Below, piece after piece: positions 29,311 through 38,602 of a stretch of 64,000 bases of DNA (position 1 is the stretch's first letter; every line of letters begins with the position of its first letter). The position numbers and the translations under genes are program-made. Origin of the DNA: Burkholderia catarinensis (GTDB lineage Bacteria; Pseudomonadota; Gammaproteobacteria; Burkholderiales; Burkholderiaceae); assembly GCF_001883705.2 (NCBI RefSeq), contig NZ_MDEQ02000001.1, forward strand, positions 372,001 through 436,000. The letters are read 5' to 3'. The notes beneath the pieces were generated by a model. It saw nothing but the letters and a program-made list of their open reading frames with translations, was not told the origin of the DNA and made no database searches.

Positions 29311-30846
29311 TCAGTTGTCGCTGAGCTTCGCCGCGAGCGACTGCACTTGCTGAACGTTCGCGTGAACGGCCTGCGCGAGGCGCGTGCCGTAGTCGGCGTC
29401 GGCCTTGTAGAAGTACGACAGCATCGCGTACTGGTTGTGCGCGTTCTCCACCTGGCCGAGATCGCCGGACAGCGCCGTGACGAGGTCGTCCTTGTCCTGC
29501 TGCGACAGGCCGCGGTAGTAGTCACCCGCCTGACGGAACGGAAGTTTCCTGCGGATCGCTTCCTGCTGCGTCGTTCCGCTGAGCGCCATGCGGACGGACT
29601 TGTACTGCGGATCCTGCGCGAGTTCGTTCAGCGTCGACGGTTCGTAATTCACGTCGCCCTTGCGGTCGCCGGCATTCATCTTGCCGTCCTGGTTGTTGTT
29701 GACCACCGGCACGACAGGCCGGTTGATCGGCAGGTCCATGTAGTTCGCGCCGAGCCGGTACATCTGCGTATCGGCATACGCGAACAGCCGATCCTGCAGC
29801 ATCCGGTCTTCGGAGGGTTCGATGCCCGGCACGAGCCGCGACGGCGCGAACGCCGATTCCTCGGTCGACTGGAAGTAGTTGTCGGGCACGCGGTCGAGCG
29901 TCATCGTGCCGATCTTGCGTTCAGGGACGTCGGTCCAGACCTTCGTGTCGTCCAGCGCGTCGAAGTCGAAGCGGTTCAGGTCCTTCGGCGTGAGCACCTG
30001 CACGTACAGATCCCATTTGGGGAAATCGCCTTGCTTCAGCGCACCGTACAGGTCGTTCGTCATCATGTTCCAGTCATGCCCGATCGACGCGGCGATGTCT
30101 TGCGGGCGCAGGCCATGCACGCCTTGCTGGCTTTTCCAGTGGAACTTCACGTAGTGCACGTCGCCGCTCGCATTGACGAACTTGAACGCATGCACTGCGA
30201 AGCCGTCCATATGGCGATACGAATCGGGCATGCCCGCATTCGAATACAACATCGTCAGCATGTTGGTCGCTTCTGGCGTGTGCGCGAAGAAGTCGAACGC
30301 GAGGTTCGGATCTTGCACGCCGGTCACGGCGCTCGGCTTGTTCGCGTGAACGAAGTCGGGGAACTTGATGCCGTCGCGAATGAAGAACACGGGCCAGTTG
30401 ATGCCGACCATGTCCCAGTTGCCCTGCTGCGTATAGAACTTCACCGCGAAGCCGCGCGGATCGCGCGCCTGTTCCGGCGAACCGCGATAGCCCATCACGG
30501 TGGAGAAGCGTACGAACACCGGCGTGCGGGTGCCCGGCGTGAAGACCTTCGCTTTCGTCAGGTCGGAGATGTCGGTGCTCGGTACGAACTCGCCGAATGC
30601 GCCGGTGCCGCGCGCATGCACGACGCGTTCCGGGATGCGCTCGCGATCGAACCGCTGCAGTTTCTCGATGAGCGCGGAGTCCTGCAGGAGCACGGGGCCG
30701 GCAGGCCCGGCCGTCTGCGAATTCTGATTGTCGCCGACGGGCGCGCCGGTGTCGCGCGTGAGTTCGGCGGCATGGGGAGAGGCGGAGAGAGCGACGCAGA
30801 TCGCGGCAACTGCGTGCCGCAGCACGCGATGGGAGGATGAGGACAT
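29311..30846 (-). CDS. katB: Periplasmic catalase (clade with KatB)
   Basis: The 511-residue monofunctional heme catalase has an N-terminal signal (HRVLRHAVAAICVALSASPHA). The catalytic His lies in FDRERIPERVVHARG, the distal Asn in VFFIRDGIKFPDF, and the heme-ligand Tyr in RLFAYADTQMYRLG. It breaks down H2O2 and, with its signal peptide, would act in the periplasm. AAGGAG sits just upstream of ATG 30846. ankB follows on the same strand. A weak OxyR-like site lies about 75-100 bases upstream. Confidence 0.94.
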   Translation of the reverse strand: MSSSSHRVLRHAVAAICVALSASPHAAELTRDTGAPVGDNQNSQTAGPAGPVLLQDSALIEKLQRFDRERIPERVVHARGTGAFGEFVPSTDISDLTKAKVFTPGTRTPVFVRFSTVMGYRGSPEQARDPRGFAVKFYTQQGNWDMVGINWPVFFIRDGIKFPDFVHANKPSAVTGVQDPNLAFDFFAHTPEATNMLTMLYSNAGMPDSYRHMDGFAVHAFKFVNASGDVHYVKFHWKSQQGVHGLRPQDIAASIGHDWNMMTNDLYGALKQGDFPKWDLYVQVLTPKDLNRFDFDALDDTKVWTDVPERKIGTMTLDRVPDNYFQSTEESAFAPSRLVPGIEPSEDRMLQDRLFAYADTQMYRLGANYMDLPINRPVVPVVNNNQDGKMNAGDRKGDVNYEPSTLNELAQDPQYKSVRMALSGTTQQEAIRRKLPFRQAGDYYRGLSQQDKDDLVTALSGDLGQVENAHNQYAMLSYFYKADADYGTRLAQAVHANVQQVQSLAAKLSDN

Positions 30847-31291
30847 GACGATGAAACTCCTTGAATCCGGTCGGTGGTGGGGAAGCCGACTGAATTAGAA
30901 GATATCGTCAGATGATTGGCTAATTGATATTCGATATGTTTTCGATAGCCGCGGCGTCAATGCGGCACGAGCCCGTTCGTTGCGGAAGAGACGAAGCAGT
31001 ATCGTTGCGCACGCAATGAGTCATTGCGCCGCACATGACACCGCGATCGTGCATGCGTCGCGCCGGCACCGTTATCCCGCGCCCGCCTGCCACCCGAGCC
31101 CGAGGCTCTTCTGCAGCGACACGTAGTCCTTGATCAGTTCTGCCGGTCCTGAAGCCGGTTCGAAGCGGGGGCAGGGCACTGCGGCGAAACGCACGGCGAA
31201 GCCGGGTGCGTCGACGTCCGCAGCGGCAAGTACGCGGCGCGTGCAAAACCCCGCCGCGCGTTGACCGCCGCGCGCCGTCAGCCCCGGCCGG
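30847..31291. other. Intergenic region upstream of katB
   Basis: About 445 bases hold the katB promoter region and the downstream end of the MscS gene. Apart from the OxyR-like sequence at 30923-30948 I see no gene or strong terminator. Confidence 0.4.
30923..30948 (-). promoter_or_regulatory. Possible OxyR-binding site upstream of katB
   Basis: Read toward katB, CTAT, ATAT and CAAT follow each other with 7-base gaps, resembling the OxyR pattern ATAG-N7-CTAT repeated. Three of four elements match at 3 or 4 bases; the fourth does not. OxyR control of katB is known in related bacteria. Confidence 0.3.
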
Positions 31292-33799
31292 TCAGCCCGG
31301 CTTGCGCTCCGCTTCGCCGTTTGACGGCGGCCGGGCTGCCGTTTCGGCGGCATTTCGGTTGTCAGGGCGGGTGTCGTTTTCATCGTCGCCGACCGGCTGC
31401 GATCCGTCCGCGTATGCGACGAGGCTGCGCTGCGGATTGGCGATCCGGATGCCGCGTTCGCGGAACGTCTCCGCGATCCGCCGGTTGAATTCACGCTGCA
31501 CGCTCCAGCGCGTCGAGTCCGTGCACTGCATCTGTCCGGCCAGCGCGAGCGCCGCGCCGTCGACCTGGTCGATACCCCAGTAGCTGAAATCCGACAGGAT
31601 GCCGTCGTGGTACTTCGGATCGTCGCGCAACGCGGCGCCGATCTCCTTCAGCGTCGCGATCGCGCGTTCGATGTCCTCGCCGTAGGCGATGCTGACCTTG
31701 ACGGCCGCGTTGCCGAGCCCGCGATTCGTGTTGTTGACGGTCGTGACCGAGCTGAACGGAACCGTATACAGCGACCCGTCGCCCGCGCGCAGCCGCACGG
31801 TGCGGATCGACAGGTATTCGACGGTGCCCGACACGCCGGCGAGCGTCACCCAGTCGCCGACCTGCATCGCGTTTTCCATCAGCAGGAAGATCCCGGTGAT
31901 GAAATCCTGCACCAGCTTTTGCGAGCCGAAGCCGAGCGCGACGCCGAAGATGCTGGCGCCGGCCAGCAGCGGGCCGACGTTCACGCCGAGCTCGCTGAGG
32001 CCCGTCAGCACGACCACGAGCGCGATCATCACGAACAGCAGCGAGCGCAGCATCGGCAGCAGCGTGCGCAGCCGCGCCGCGCGTACGAGATTGCCTTCGC
32101 GCGTCCAGCGCTGCAGACGGCGCTCGATCGCAATGTTCGCGGCTTCCCATACGACGAGCGCGACGATGGCGGCGATCGCGATCGTCATCAGCGCCGACGC
32201 GAGCCGGTGGCCGATCGTGCCGGTTTCGAACGCGCGGAAGATCGGCACGCCCCAGATCTGCAGCAGCAGCACGATCGTCACGACGCCGATCACAGCCGAT
32301 ACGATCTGGCGCAGCAGCGGGTAATAGCGGTACGCATGCAGATGGACGAGCGTGCGATCTTCGTCGCGGCCCTGGAACAGCCGTGCGAGTGCGCCGAACA
32401 CGACGATCGACACCATCCGCATGCCGATCATCACGGCGATCGAGCGGCCGCCGAGCGTGATCAGCACGCGGTAGCCGTTGTGGACGTCGAGCGCCCACAC
32501 GAACCACAGCGCCATCACGATGAATACCGATACGGGTGCCCATGCGTCCGCGAGCGCGTTGCCGACCACAGAGAAAGCAGGGTGGTCCTCGCCGACCGCG
32601 CGGATCCGAGCCGCGACCGGCCGGCGGCACTGGAGGATCAGTGCCGAGATCATCACGTGCCCGACGAGCGCGACGGCTTTCAGCAGCGCGACGTGGCCGG
32701 CCTCGCTGAGACCGAAGTTCGCGGCGATCTCGACCGCGGCCGTGCACGCGCCGACCACGATCACGATCCGGGCGATCGAGCGTTGCGCGAAGTCGGCCCA
32801 CGCGTCGCTGATATGCAGCAACCGCAATTGCCGCGCATCGGGCTGGAAGCACAACCGGCTGACGATCGCGACGAGCCGGCAGATTACGTAGATGTCGATC
32901 AGCGCTTCGAGCGCGGATTCGATCGGTGTGCCCGCATCGCCGATCAACGACATCGTCAGGCTCGCGACGCCGACGAACACCAGCAGCGGCACCGCGCGCA
33001 GCGCGAGGCTGACGAGCGCACGCGGCATCCGGTGCAGCGGCGTGGTGTGGCGCTGCGCGTGGCCGCGGCCTTGCGACGACGTGGGCGCGGCGTCGGGCGG
33101 GGCGGATGCGTCCGGCGGCGGCGCGTCGTCGTCGGGCTTGACGGACTCGGACTCGGACTCGGACTCGGACTCGGACTCGGACTCGGACTCGGACTCGGAC
33201 TCGGACTCGGACTCGGGCGCGGTGCGGCGCGACGTGTCGGCGCGCCGGGCGGCCACCGCGGCCAGCGCGCGCCGCAGCAGCCGCTTCGCGAACCATTCGA
33301 CGACGAGCGCGGGCACGAGCACGGCGAGGATGATCCAGATCGCGTGCGCGAGATCCGCGCGCTCGTCGGCGCGCACCAGCCTGTCGTGCCACCAGCTTCC
33401 GACCGAGCCGATATCGAGCAGCGAGCGTAGCGATTCCTTCAGCGCGCCGCCGATTTCGGTGGTCCAGCGCGACCCTTGGCGGACGAGCATCGACGCGAGC
33501 CCGTTCGATGTCAGCGCGGTCGGGGCCGCGGCAGCCGACGCGCCGCTGGCCGCGGCCGCTTCGCTTGCCGCGACCGCGGGCGCGCTCAATGCGCCGACGG
33601 CCGCGATCGCGCGCAGCGTCGTTTCGACCTGGGCGCGCTCACGCGGATTTTCGAGTACGTTGAGTGCCTGCTGAGCCTGTTGCGACGTCAGCGCGGGTGC
33701 GGTGCCGGAGGCGGCCGATGGGGCTGCCGGTGCGGGAGCGGCTGCGTGGGCGGCCGAGACGATGGCGGCAAGCAGCCAGCCGAAGAGGAAATGTCGCAT
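31292..33799 (-). CDS. Mechanosensitive ion channel, MscS family, large form
   Basis: The 835-residue protein has a signal peptide (MRHFLFGWLLAAIVSAAHAA, then A/P-rich sequence). A periplasmic or helical N-terminal part follows, and then about ten membrane segments. The C-terminal MscS core has the pore-lining helix GASIFGVALGFGSQKLVQ near residue 615 and the beta-domain signature VGDWVTLAGVSGTVEYLSIR. These large channels open under membrane tension and release solutes after osmotic downshock. ATG 33799 restores a proper signal peptide; frames extending 300 bases upstream do not. A Ser-Glu dipeptide run (about residues 195-219) is encoded by a hexanucleotide repeat. Confidence 0.9.
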   Translation of the reverse strand: MRHFLFGWLLAAIVSAAHAAAPAPAAPSAASGTAPALTSQQAQQALNVLENPRERAQVETTLRAIAAVGALSAPAVAASEAAAASGASAAAAPTALTSNGLASMLVRQGSRWTTEIGGALKESLRSLLDIGSVGSWWHDRLVRADERADLAHAIWIILAVLVPALVVEWFAKRLLRRALAAVAARRADTSRRTAPESESESESESESESESESESESESVKPDDDAPPPDASAPPDAAPTSSQGRGHAQRHTTPLHRMPRALVSLALRAVPLLVFVGVASLTMSLIGDAGTPIESALEALIDIYVICRLVAIVSRLCFQPDARQLRLLHISDAWADFAQRSIARIVIVVGACTAAVEIAANFGLSEAGHVALLKAVALVGHVMISALILQCRRPVAARIRAVGEDHPAFSVVGNALADAWAPVSVFIVMALWFVWALDVHNGYRVLITLGGRSIAVMIGMRMVSIVVFGALARLFQGRDEDRTLVHLHAYRYYPLLRQIVSAVIGVVTIVLLLQIWGVPIFRAFETGTIGHRLASALMTIAIAAIVALVVWEAANIAIERRLQRWTREGNLVRAARLRTLLPMLRSLLFVMIALVVVLTGLSELGVNVGPLLAGASIFGVALGFGSQKLVQDFITGIFLLMENAMQVGDWVTLAGVSGTVEYLSIRTVRLRAGDGSLYTVPFSSVTTVNNTNRGLGNAAVKVSIAYGEDIERAIATLKEIGAALRDDPKYHDGILSDFSYWGIDQVDGAALALAGQMQCTDSTRWSVQREFNRRIAETFRERGIRIANPQRSLVAYADGSQPVGDDENDTRPDNRNAAETAARPPSNGEAERKPG
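33142..33216. repeat. Hexanucleotide tandem repeat (GGACTC)12
   Basis: A perfect period-6 tract of 75 bases, about 12.5 copies, lies inside the MscS gene. On the coding strand it reads GAGTCC, giving (Glu-Ser)12. Slippage would change length by two residues per unit and never shift the frame. Confidence 0.97.
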
Positions 33800-34138
33800 G
33801 GGTTGGCATGCGGGTGCGCATCGGCGCGCGGCCCGCCGGGCTGAACGAAGGACGGAAGTTAACATGATCGCGACAGGAACCGAATAGTTCCGTCGACAAA
33901 TATTCAAATCAGGCATACGCGAGGCGGCGCGGGCGTTTGCGGCCCGTTGGAGCGTTGCATCGCCCGTTGCCGGCTGCGAGTTCGGACAGGCATGTGCTTG
34001 ACGCAGACGGGTGACAGTCCGGCAGGTGGGCACGTTCTTCCTGTCGGTTCGTAAGGGTTTTGTAACGCCTGCTTGTCGGCGACGGTGAGCGACGCGCGCA
34101 CCGTACATCGCATCGGATTGATCTGGATTCCTGTCGAA
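33800..34138. other. Intergenic region upstream of the MscS gene
   Basis: About 340 bases contain no recognised gene. It probably holds the MscS promoter (minus strand). In-frame extensions of the MscS gene run through it, but their sequence is Arg-rich and lacks features. Confidence 0.4.
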
Positions 34139-34618
34139 TCAGGCTCGGCCGTCGTGAAAAACCGGCAGCACGTGCGCCGCGATTTCTTCGATGACATCGC
34201 GCACGGGCCGGTCAGATCCCGAATTCAGCGTGACGTGATGCGTGCCCGCCGCGCGCATGTCCTGCAGGATGTCGACCAATGCGCGGCGCCCGGTTGCATA
34301 GCCGAGCGGCAGTGCGGTGGCCGGCGTATCGGGATGCGCGGCGAAGGCGACCGATACGACTTCTCCGTCGACGACAGCCGCGCACCACGGCGCCCACGGA
34401 TCGGCGACGCTTCGAAAGCCCATCGAGAACAGGCCTTCGGGCATCCCGTGCGCGGACAGCGATTGCAGCAGTTGCCGGCCTGCATCGCTGTCGCCGTCGC
34501 CGTCGCTCAGGCGGGTCGTCTTGCGCGTTTCAGTTTCGAAACATTCGCGCTTCTCGCCGCTGCGCGATTCGCGTCGACAGCCTCGCATCCGCCCGTGTGG
34601 CCTTGCGGCATGAAGCAT
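34139..34618 (-). pseudogene. Chimeric remnant: GNAT-like segment joined to flavin-oxidoreductase tail
   Basis: The open frame of 159 residues does not match one family. Its middle (GMPEGLFSMGFRSVADPWAP, then CAAVVDGEVVSVAFAA) resembles the N-terminal half of a GNAT acetyltransferase. The end (LPLGYATGRRALVDILQDMR and HHVTLNSGSDRPVRDVIEEI) resembles the C-terminal tail of LLM-class (luciferase-like) flavin monooxygenases. The GNAT acetyl-CoA-binding motif is absent. I infer a deletion fusion of two genes and probably no function, but this rests on recognition by eye. The first 40 residues are unlike either. Confidence 0.42.
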
Positions 34619-35097
34619 GGTGCGCTCCTTGCATATCTGTGCGAGCCGTGAGCGCGATCGCGGGTGCAGTCGTCCGGCGATCGCTTCAGTGGGTCGGACG
34701 TATCAAAAAAACGGGGACAAGAGAATGAAAACAGACCGAATCGCAACGTGTCGTGTTGCAAACATGAATCGCCGACCTGCCAGAGTAGTCGCGTCGCCGT
34801 TGATTGCGGCGACTTGAGCGCGCGGCTTTCCGTTCCATCCGAGCAATCGGGTTCGTTCTGAACGACGACGTGCATGCGTGACGCACGAGGCCGACCGATG
34901 CCGGTCGGCCGTCGGGGATGAACCGCGAACGCCTGCGGATGGCCCGGCCCGGATCCCGGATCGTCATTCCGCCGCGCGCAACGCGAGTCGTCGTGCGGCG
35001 TATTCGTTCGCGCGCCCCGCATGGTCTCGGCGCGACGGACCTGAACCGGATCGTACAGGGAAGCCAGCGGCGCAACGATGCGCGCGGCATGGCGGAA
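34619..35097. other. Intergenic region, no gene recognised
   Basis: The stretch is flanked by the chimeric remnant and the candidate sRNA. Overlapping frames on both strands give Arg/Ser-rich products without family resemblance. It may be decayed coding DNA. Confidence 0.4.
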
Positions 35098-35099
35098 CA

Positions 35100-35232
35100 C
35101 GCGTAGTCGAGGGGAAGCGTTCGCCGGTCGCAGCATGGCGGACGCCGCGAAATCGTGCTGTCAGTTGATCCACTACCCCGATGGATCAATTGTTGAAGCG
35201 CCCATCGCCGAGCGGCGTATGGGCGTCTTTTT
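35100..35232 (+). ncRNA. Candidate small RNA ending in an orphan terminator
   Basis: Two hairpins follow one another on the plus strand. The first is TTGATCCA (35165-35172) with TGGATCAA (35182-35189), a perfect 8-bp stem. The second is CGCCCAT-CGCCG with CGGCG-T-ATGGGCG (35199-35225) followed by TCTTTTTTT, a full Rho-independent terminator. No plus-strand protein gene lies upstream for over 9 kb, so the terminator must end some other transcript. The 5' end is a guess; I see no convincing promoter. Confidence 0.4.
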
Positions 35233-35233
35233 T
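35198..35233 (+). terminator. Strong Rho-independent terminator, orphan
   Basis: A stem of about 12 bp with a single T bulge is followed by TCTTTTTTT. It lies 125 bases before the sirtuin ATG and points into it, so it either ends an upstream small RNA or acts as a leader attenuator of the sirtuin gene. Confidence 0.8.
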
Positions 35234-35357
35234 TGTGCGTCGGCTTGTCACGCGGGGCCCCAGGCCCGAGCGCGCGGCGTTCTGTATCATGTGCTGGCGT
35301 GTCTGGCCGCCCGTGCGGGCGCACGGCCTGCCGGCACGCCCGACACGCGTTGCCAAC

Positions 35358-36254
35358 ATGAACGATAAAGCCTTGCACCACCCCTCAACCGCTGGCGTCG
35401 ATCCGGCCGCGCTCGATGCGCTGCACACGTTCGTCGAGCGTCATCCGCGCCTGCTCGTGCTGACCGGCGCGGGCATCAGCACCGACTCCGGCATTCCCGG
35501 CTATCGCGACCGCAACGGTCGATGGATGCGCTCGCCGCCGATCCAGCTCCAGGAATTCCTCGGCTCCGATGCCGCGCGGCGACGCTACTGGGCGCGCAGC
35601 ATGATCGGCTGGCCCGTCGTCGGCCGCGCGCAGCCGAACGGGTCGCACGTCGCGCTGTCGCGGCTCGGCGGCGCGGGCCGGATCGAATGTCTCGTCACGC
35701 AGAACGTCGACGGCCTGCACCAGCGCGCGGGCAGCGGCGACGTGATCGAGCTGCACGGCGGGATCAACGGCGTGACCTGCCTGGCGTGCGGCGCGCATCA
35801 TGCGCGCGCGACGATCCAGACCATGCTCGAAGCCGACAATCCCGAACTGCTGGGCGCGCAGGCCGAACCGGCCGCGGATGGCGACGCGCACCTCGAATGG
35901 GCCGCGCTCGACACGTTCCGCATCCCGGCGTGCCCCGCGTGCGGCGGCCTGCTGAAGCCGGCGGTCGTGTTCTTCGGCGAGAACGTGCCGCGCGAGCGCG
36001 TGGCGCTGGCGTCGCAGGCGCTCGAGGCGGCCGATGCGCTGCTCGTCGTCGGCTCGTCGCTGATGGTGTATTCCGGCTACCGCTTCTGCGTGTGGGCGCA
36101 GGCGCAGCACAAGCCGGTCGCCGCGCTCAATCTTGGCCATACGCGCGCCGATCCGATGCTGACGCTGAAGGTCGAGGCGCAGTGCGCACCCGCGCTCGAC
36201 GCACTCACTGCTCGGCTGGGCATCGCGGGCGACACAACGGAGCACGCATCATGA
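35358..36254 (+). CDS. NAD-dependent protein deacylase, Sir2 family
   Basis: The 298-residue sirtuin has the NAD-binding motif [16 protein letters not shown], the [12 protein letters not shown] segment and the catalytic His in ELHGG. Four zinc cysteines occur in CLACG and CPACGG. The enzyme removes acyl groups from lysines using NAD and gives O-acyl-ADP-ribose and nicotinamide. The GYRD...[13 protein letters not shown] layout is closest to class II (SIRT4-like) bacterial sirtuins, so lipoamide or longer acyl groups are possible substrates; this is inference. ATG 35358 is chosen; a longer frame upstream would read through the terminator. Its stop overlaps the next start. Confidence 0.92.
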   Translation: MNDKALHHPSTAGVDPAALDALHTFVERHPRLLVLTGAGISTDSGIPGYRDRNGRWMRSPPIQLQEFLGSDAARRRYWARSMIGWPVVGRAQPNGSHVALSRLGGAGRIECLVTQNVDGLHQRAGSGDVIELHGGINGVTCLACGAHHARATIQTMLEADNPELLGAQAEPAADGDAHLEWAALDTFRIPACPACGGLLKPAVVFFGENVPRERVALASQALEAADALLVVGSSLMVYSGYRFCVWAQAQHKPVAALNLGHTRADPMLTLKVEAQCAPALDALTARLGIAGDTTEHAS

Positions 36255-36892
36255 CCGGCGCTGCATCTTCGCCCGATCCGTCCGAGCGGCTGTCGGCGCC
36301 GGCGGCCGAACGCAATCGCGGGCCGATCCTCGACGTGTTGCGCCGCGTGCTGCCGGCGAGCGGCAGCGTGCTCGAAATCGCGAGCGGCACGGGGCAGCAC
36401 GTGGTCCACTTCGCGCAGGCGCTGCCGGGCCTGCGCTGGCAGCCGAGCGATCCCGATGCGCAGGCGCGGCGTTCGATCGCCGCATGGATCGCGCATGCGG
36501 GCCTCGCGAACGTCGCCGGGCCGCTGGCGTTCGACGTGCGCGACGCGGCGTGGCCGGTCGTGGCGCTCGACGCGATCGTCTGCATCAACATGATTCACAT
36601 CTCGCCGTGGGCCTGCACCGACGCGCTGTTCGCGGGCGCGGCGCGGCTGCTGCGGCCGGGCGGCGTGCTGTTCCTGTACGGCCCGTACCGTCGCGAGGGC
36701 CGGCATACGGCGCCGTCGAACGAGGCATTCGACCTGCAGTTGCGCAGCCGCGACCCGTCGTGGGGCGTGCGCGATCTCGAGGCCGTCGTCGCGCTCGGCC
36801 TCGATCTCGGGCTCGACTGCATCGAGGTCGTCGAAATGCCGGCGAACAACCTGAGCGTCGTGTTCCGGCGGCTGCCGCACGCGGAGCAATGA
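36251..36892 (+). CDS. SAM-dependent methyltransferase-like protein, DUF938 family
   Basis: The 213-residue protein has the SAM-binding motif VLEIASGTGQHVVHFAQALP, then WQPSDPDAQARRSIAAWIA and the DUF938-type segment INMIHISPW. The phrase NLSVVFRR ends the domain. The family is widespread in proteobacteria but its substrate is unknown. Start ATG overlaps the sirtuin stop (ATGA), so the two products are probably made together. gnd follows after 97 bases. Confidence 0.87.
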   Translation: MTGAASSPDPSERLSAPAAERNRGPILDVLRRVLPASGSVLEIASGTGQHVVHFAQALPGLRWQPSDPDAQARRSIAAWIAHAGLANVAGPLAFDVRDAAWPVVALDAIVCINMIHISPWACTDALFAGAARLLRPGGVLFLYGPYRREGRHTAPSNEAFDLQLRSRDPSWGVRDLEAVVALGLDLGLDCIEVVEMPANNLSVVFRRLPHAEQ

Positions 36893-36989
36893 CGCGCATG
36901 CGCGCATCACCGCCGCGTTTCCACTATCCTTTCGCCTGTGCGCGCGGCCCGGTTCGGGTCGCGCCCCGTTTTTTCCGGAGAATTGACTA

Positions 36990-38402
36990 ATGGGCAAACA
37001 AGCAATCGGTGTGATCGGGCTCGCGGTGATGGGCCGCAATCTCGCACTCAATATCGAGAGCCGCGGTTACGCGGTGTCGGTGTACAACCGCAGCCGCGAG
37101 AAAACCGACGAACTGATCGCCGAATTCCCCGGCCGCAACCTGGTGCCGGCCCATACACTCGAAGAGTTCGTCGCGTCGCTCGAAACGCCGCGCCGGATCC
37201 TGATGATGGTGAAGGCCGGCGAAGCGACCGATGCGACGATCGCGTCGCTCAAGCCGCTGCTCGAGAAGGGCGACGTGCTGATCGACGGCGGCAATACGCA
37301 CTTCACCGACACGATCCGCCGCAACCAGGAACTCGCGCAATCGGGCCTGCATTTCATCGGCACCGGCGTGTCGGGCGGCGAAGAGGGCGCGCTGCGCGGC
37401 CCGTCGATCATGCCCGGCGGCCAGCGCGACGCGTACGACCTCGTCGAGCCGATCCTCAAGCAGATCGCCGCGAAGGCGCCGTCGGACGGCGAGTCGTGCG
37501 TCGCGTACATGGGCCCGGACGGTGCGGGCCACTACGTGAAGATGGTCCACAACGGCATCGAATATGGCGACATGCAGCTGATCGCCGAAAGCTATTCGGT
37601 GCTGAAGGACGTCGCGGGCCTGACCAACGACGAGCTCGGCGCGGTGTACACCGAATGGAACCAGGGCGAACTCGACAGCTACCTGATCGAGATCACGTCG
37701 AAGATCTTCGGCAAGAAGGACGAAGAGACCGGCAAGCACCTCGTCGACGTGATCCTCGATCGCGCCGCGCAGAAGGGCACCGGCAAGTGGACGAGCCAGA
37801 ACGCGCTGGATCTCGGCGTGCCGCTGCCGCTCATCACCGAGTCGGTGTTCGCGCGCGTGCTGTCGTCGCTGAAGACCGAGCGCGTCGCGGCCAGCAAGAT
37901 CCTGTCGGGCCCGGCCGCCGCGCCGTTCGACGGCGATCGCGCCGCGTTCGTCGAAGCGGTGCGCCGCGCGCTGTACCTGAGCAAGGTGATCTCGTACGCA
38001 CAGGGCTTCGCGCAACTGCGCACGGCGTCCGAAGAATACGGCTGGAACCTCGATCTCGGTACGATCGCGAAGATCTTCCGCGCGGGCTGCATCATCCGCG
38101 CGCGCTTCCTGCAGAAGATCACGGACGCGTATGCCAAGGATCCGGCGCTCGCGAACCTGCTGCTCGATCCGTACTTCAAGGACATCGCCGCGAATTACCA
38201 GGCGTCGCTGCGCGACGTCGTGGTCGCCGCGGTGAAGGCCGGCGTGCCGGTGCCGGCGTTCGCGTCGGCGGTCGCGTACTTCGACAGCTACCGTTCCGAG
38301 CGGCTGCCGGCGAACCTTGTGCAGGCGCAGCGCGACTTCTTCGGCGCACACACGTTCGAGCGTACCGACAAGCCGGGCAGCTTCCACGCGAACTGGTCCT
38401 GA
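36990..38402 (+). CDS. gnd: 6-phosphogluconate dehydrogenase, decarboxylating
   Basis: The 470-residue enzyme oxidises 6-phosphogluconate to ribulose-5-phosphate with NADP in the oxidative pentose phosphate pathway. It has the dinucleotide motif [20 protein letters not shown], the substrate-binding [20 protein letters not shown] and catalytic Lys/Glu in [20 protein letters not shown]. Length is normal for the long (E. coli Gnd) type. TCCGGAG precedes the ATG. Confidence 0.96.
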   Translation: MGKQAIGVIGLAVMGRNLALNIESRGYAVSVYNRSREKTDELIAEFPGRNLVPAHTLEEFVASLETPRRILMMVKAGEATDATIASLKPLLEKGDVLIDGGNTHFTDTIRRNQELAQSGLHFIGTGVSGGEEGALRGPSIMPGGQRDAYDLVEPILKQIAAKAPSDGESCVAYMGPDGAGHYVKMVHNGIEYGDMQLIAESYSVLKDVAGLTNDELGAVYTEWNQGELDSYLIEITSKIFGKKDEETGKHLVDVILDRAAQKGTGKWTSQNALDLGVPLPLITESVFARVLSSLKTERVAASKILSGPAAAPFDGDRAAFVEAVRRALYLSKVISYAQGFAQLRTASEEYGWNLDLGTIAKIFRAGCIIRARFLQKITDAYAKDPALANLLLDPYFKDIAANYQASLRDVVVAAVKAGVPVPAFASAVAYFDSYRSERLPANLVQAQRDFFGAHTFERTDKPGSFHANWS

Positions 38403-38434
38403 CCGGCCCGCGGGGGCGGCATTGTTGCGAAAAT

Positions 38435-38449
38435 CTATTCTATGAATAG
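38435..38449. repeat. Small inverted repeat and nearby direct repeat
   Basis: CTATTC-TAT-GAATAG lies 33 bases after the gnd stop. GGCATTGTTG occurs at 38418-38427 and again at 38471-38480. Both are in the promoter region of the DUF4148 gene; their role is unknown. Confidence 0.35.
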
Positions 38450-38602
38450 GGTTTTTCTATCCCGGATGTCGGCATTGTTGGCTCCGGGGAAACAGTGTTT
38501 TCGTTCTTTCATGGTTTTCCCTAGGTGCTGCCGGGACTAAACTCTGTTCATCGCTGCAGACATGGTGTGTGCGGCGGAGCAAAAAAAATCCCGGAGGTAA
38601 TC

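Noticed and set aside
31491..33430. Long frames in other phases and on the opposite strand over the MscS gene
   Set aside because: They are Arg/His/Asp-rich shadows; only the minus-strand frame has membrane helices and the MscS core.
34507..35136. Minus-strand frame of about 209 codons beside the sRNA candidate
   Set aside because: No ribosome site, biased Arg/Ser/Pro composition and no family resemblance.
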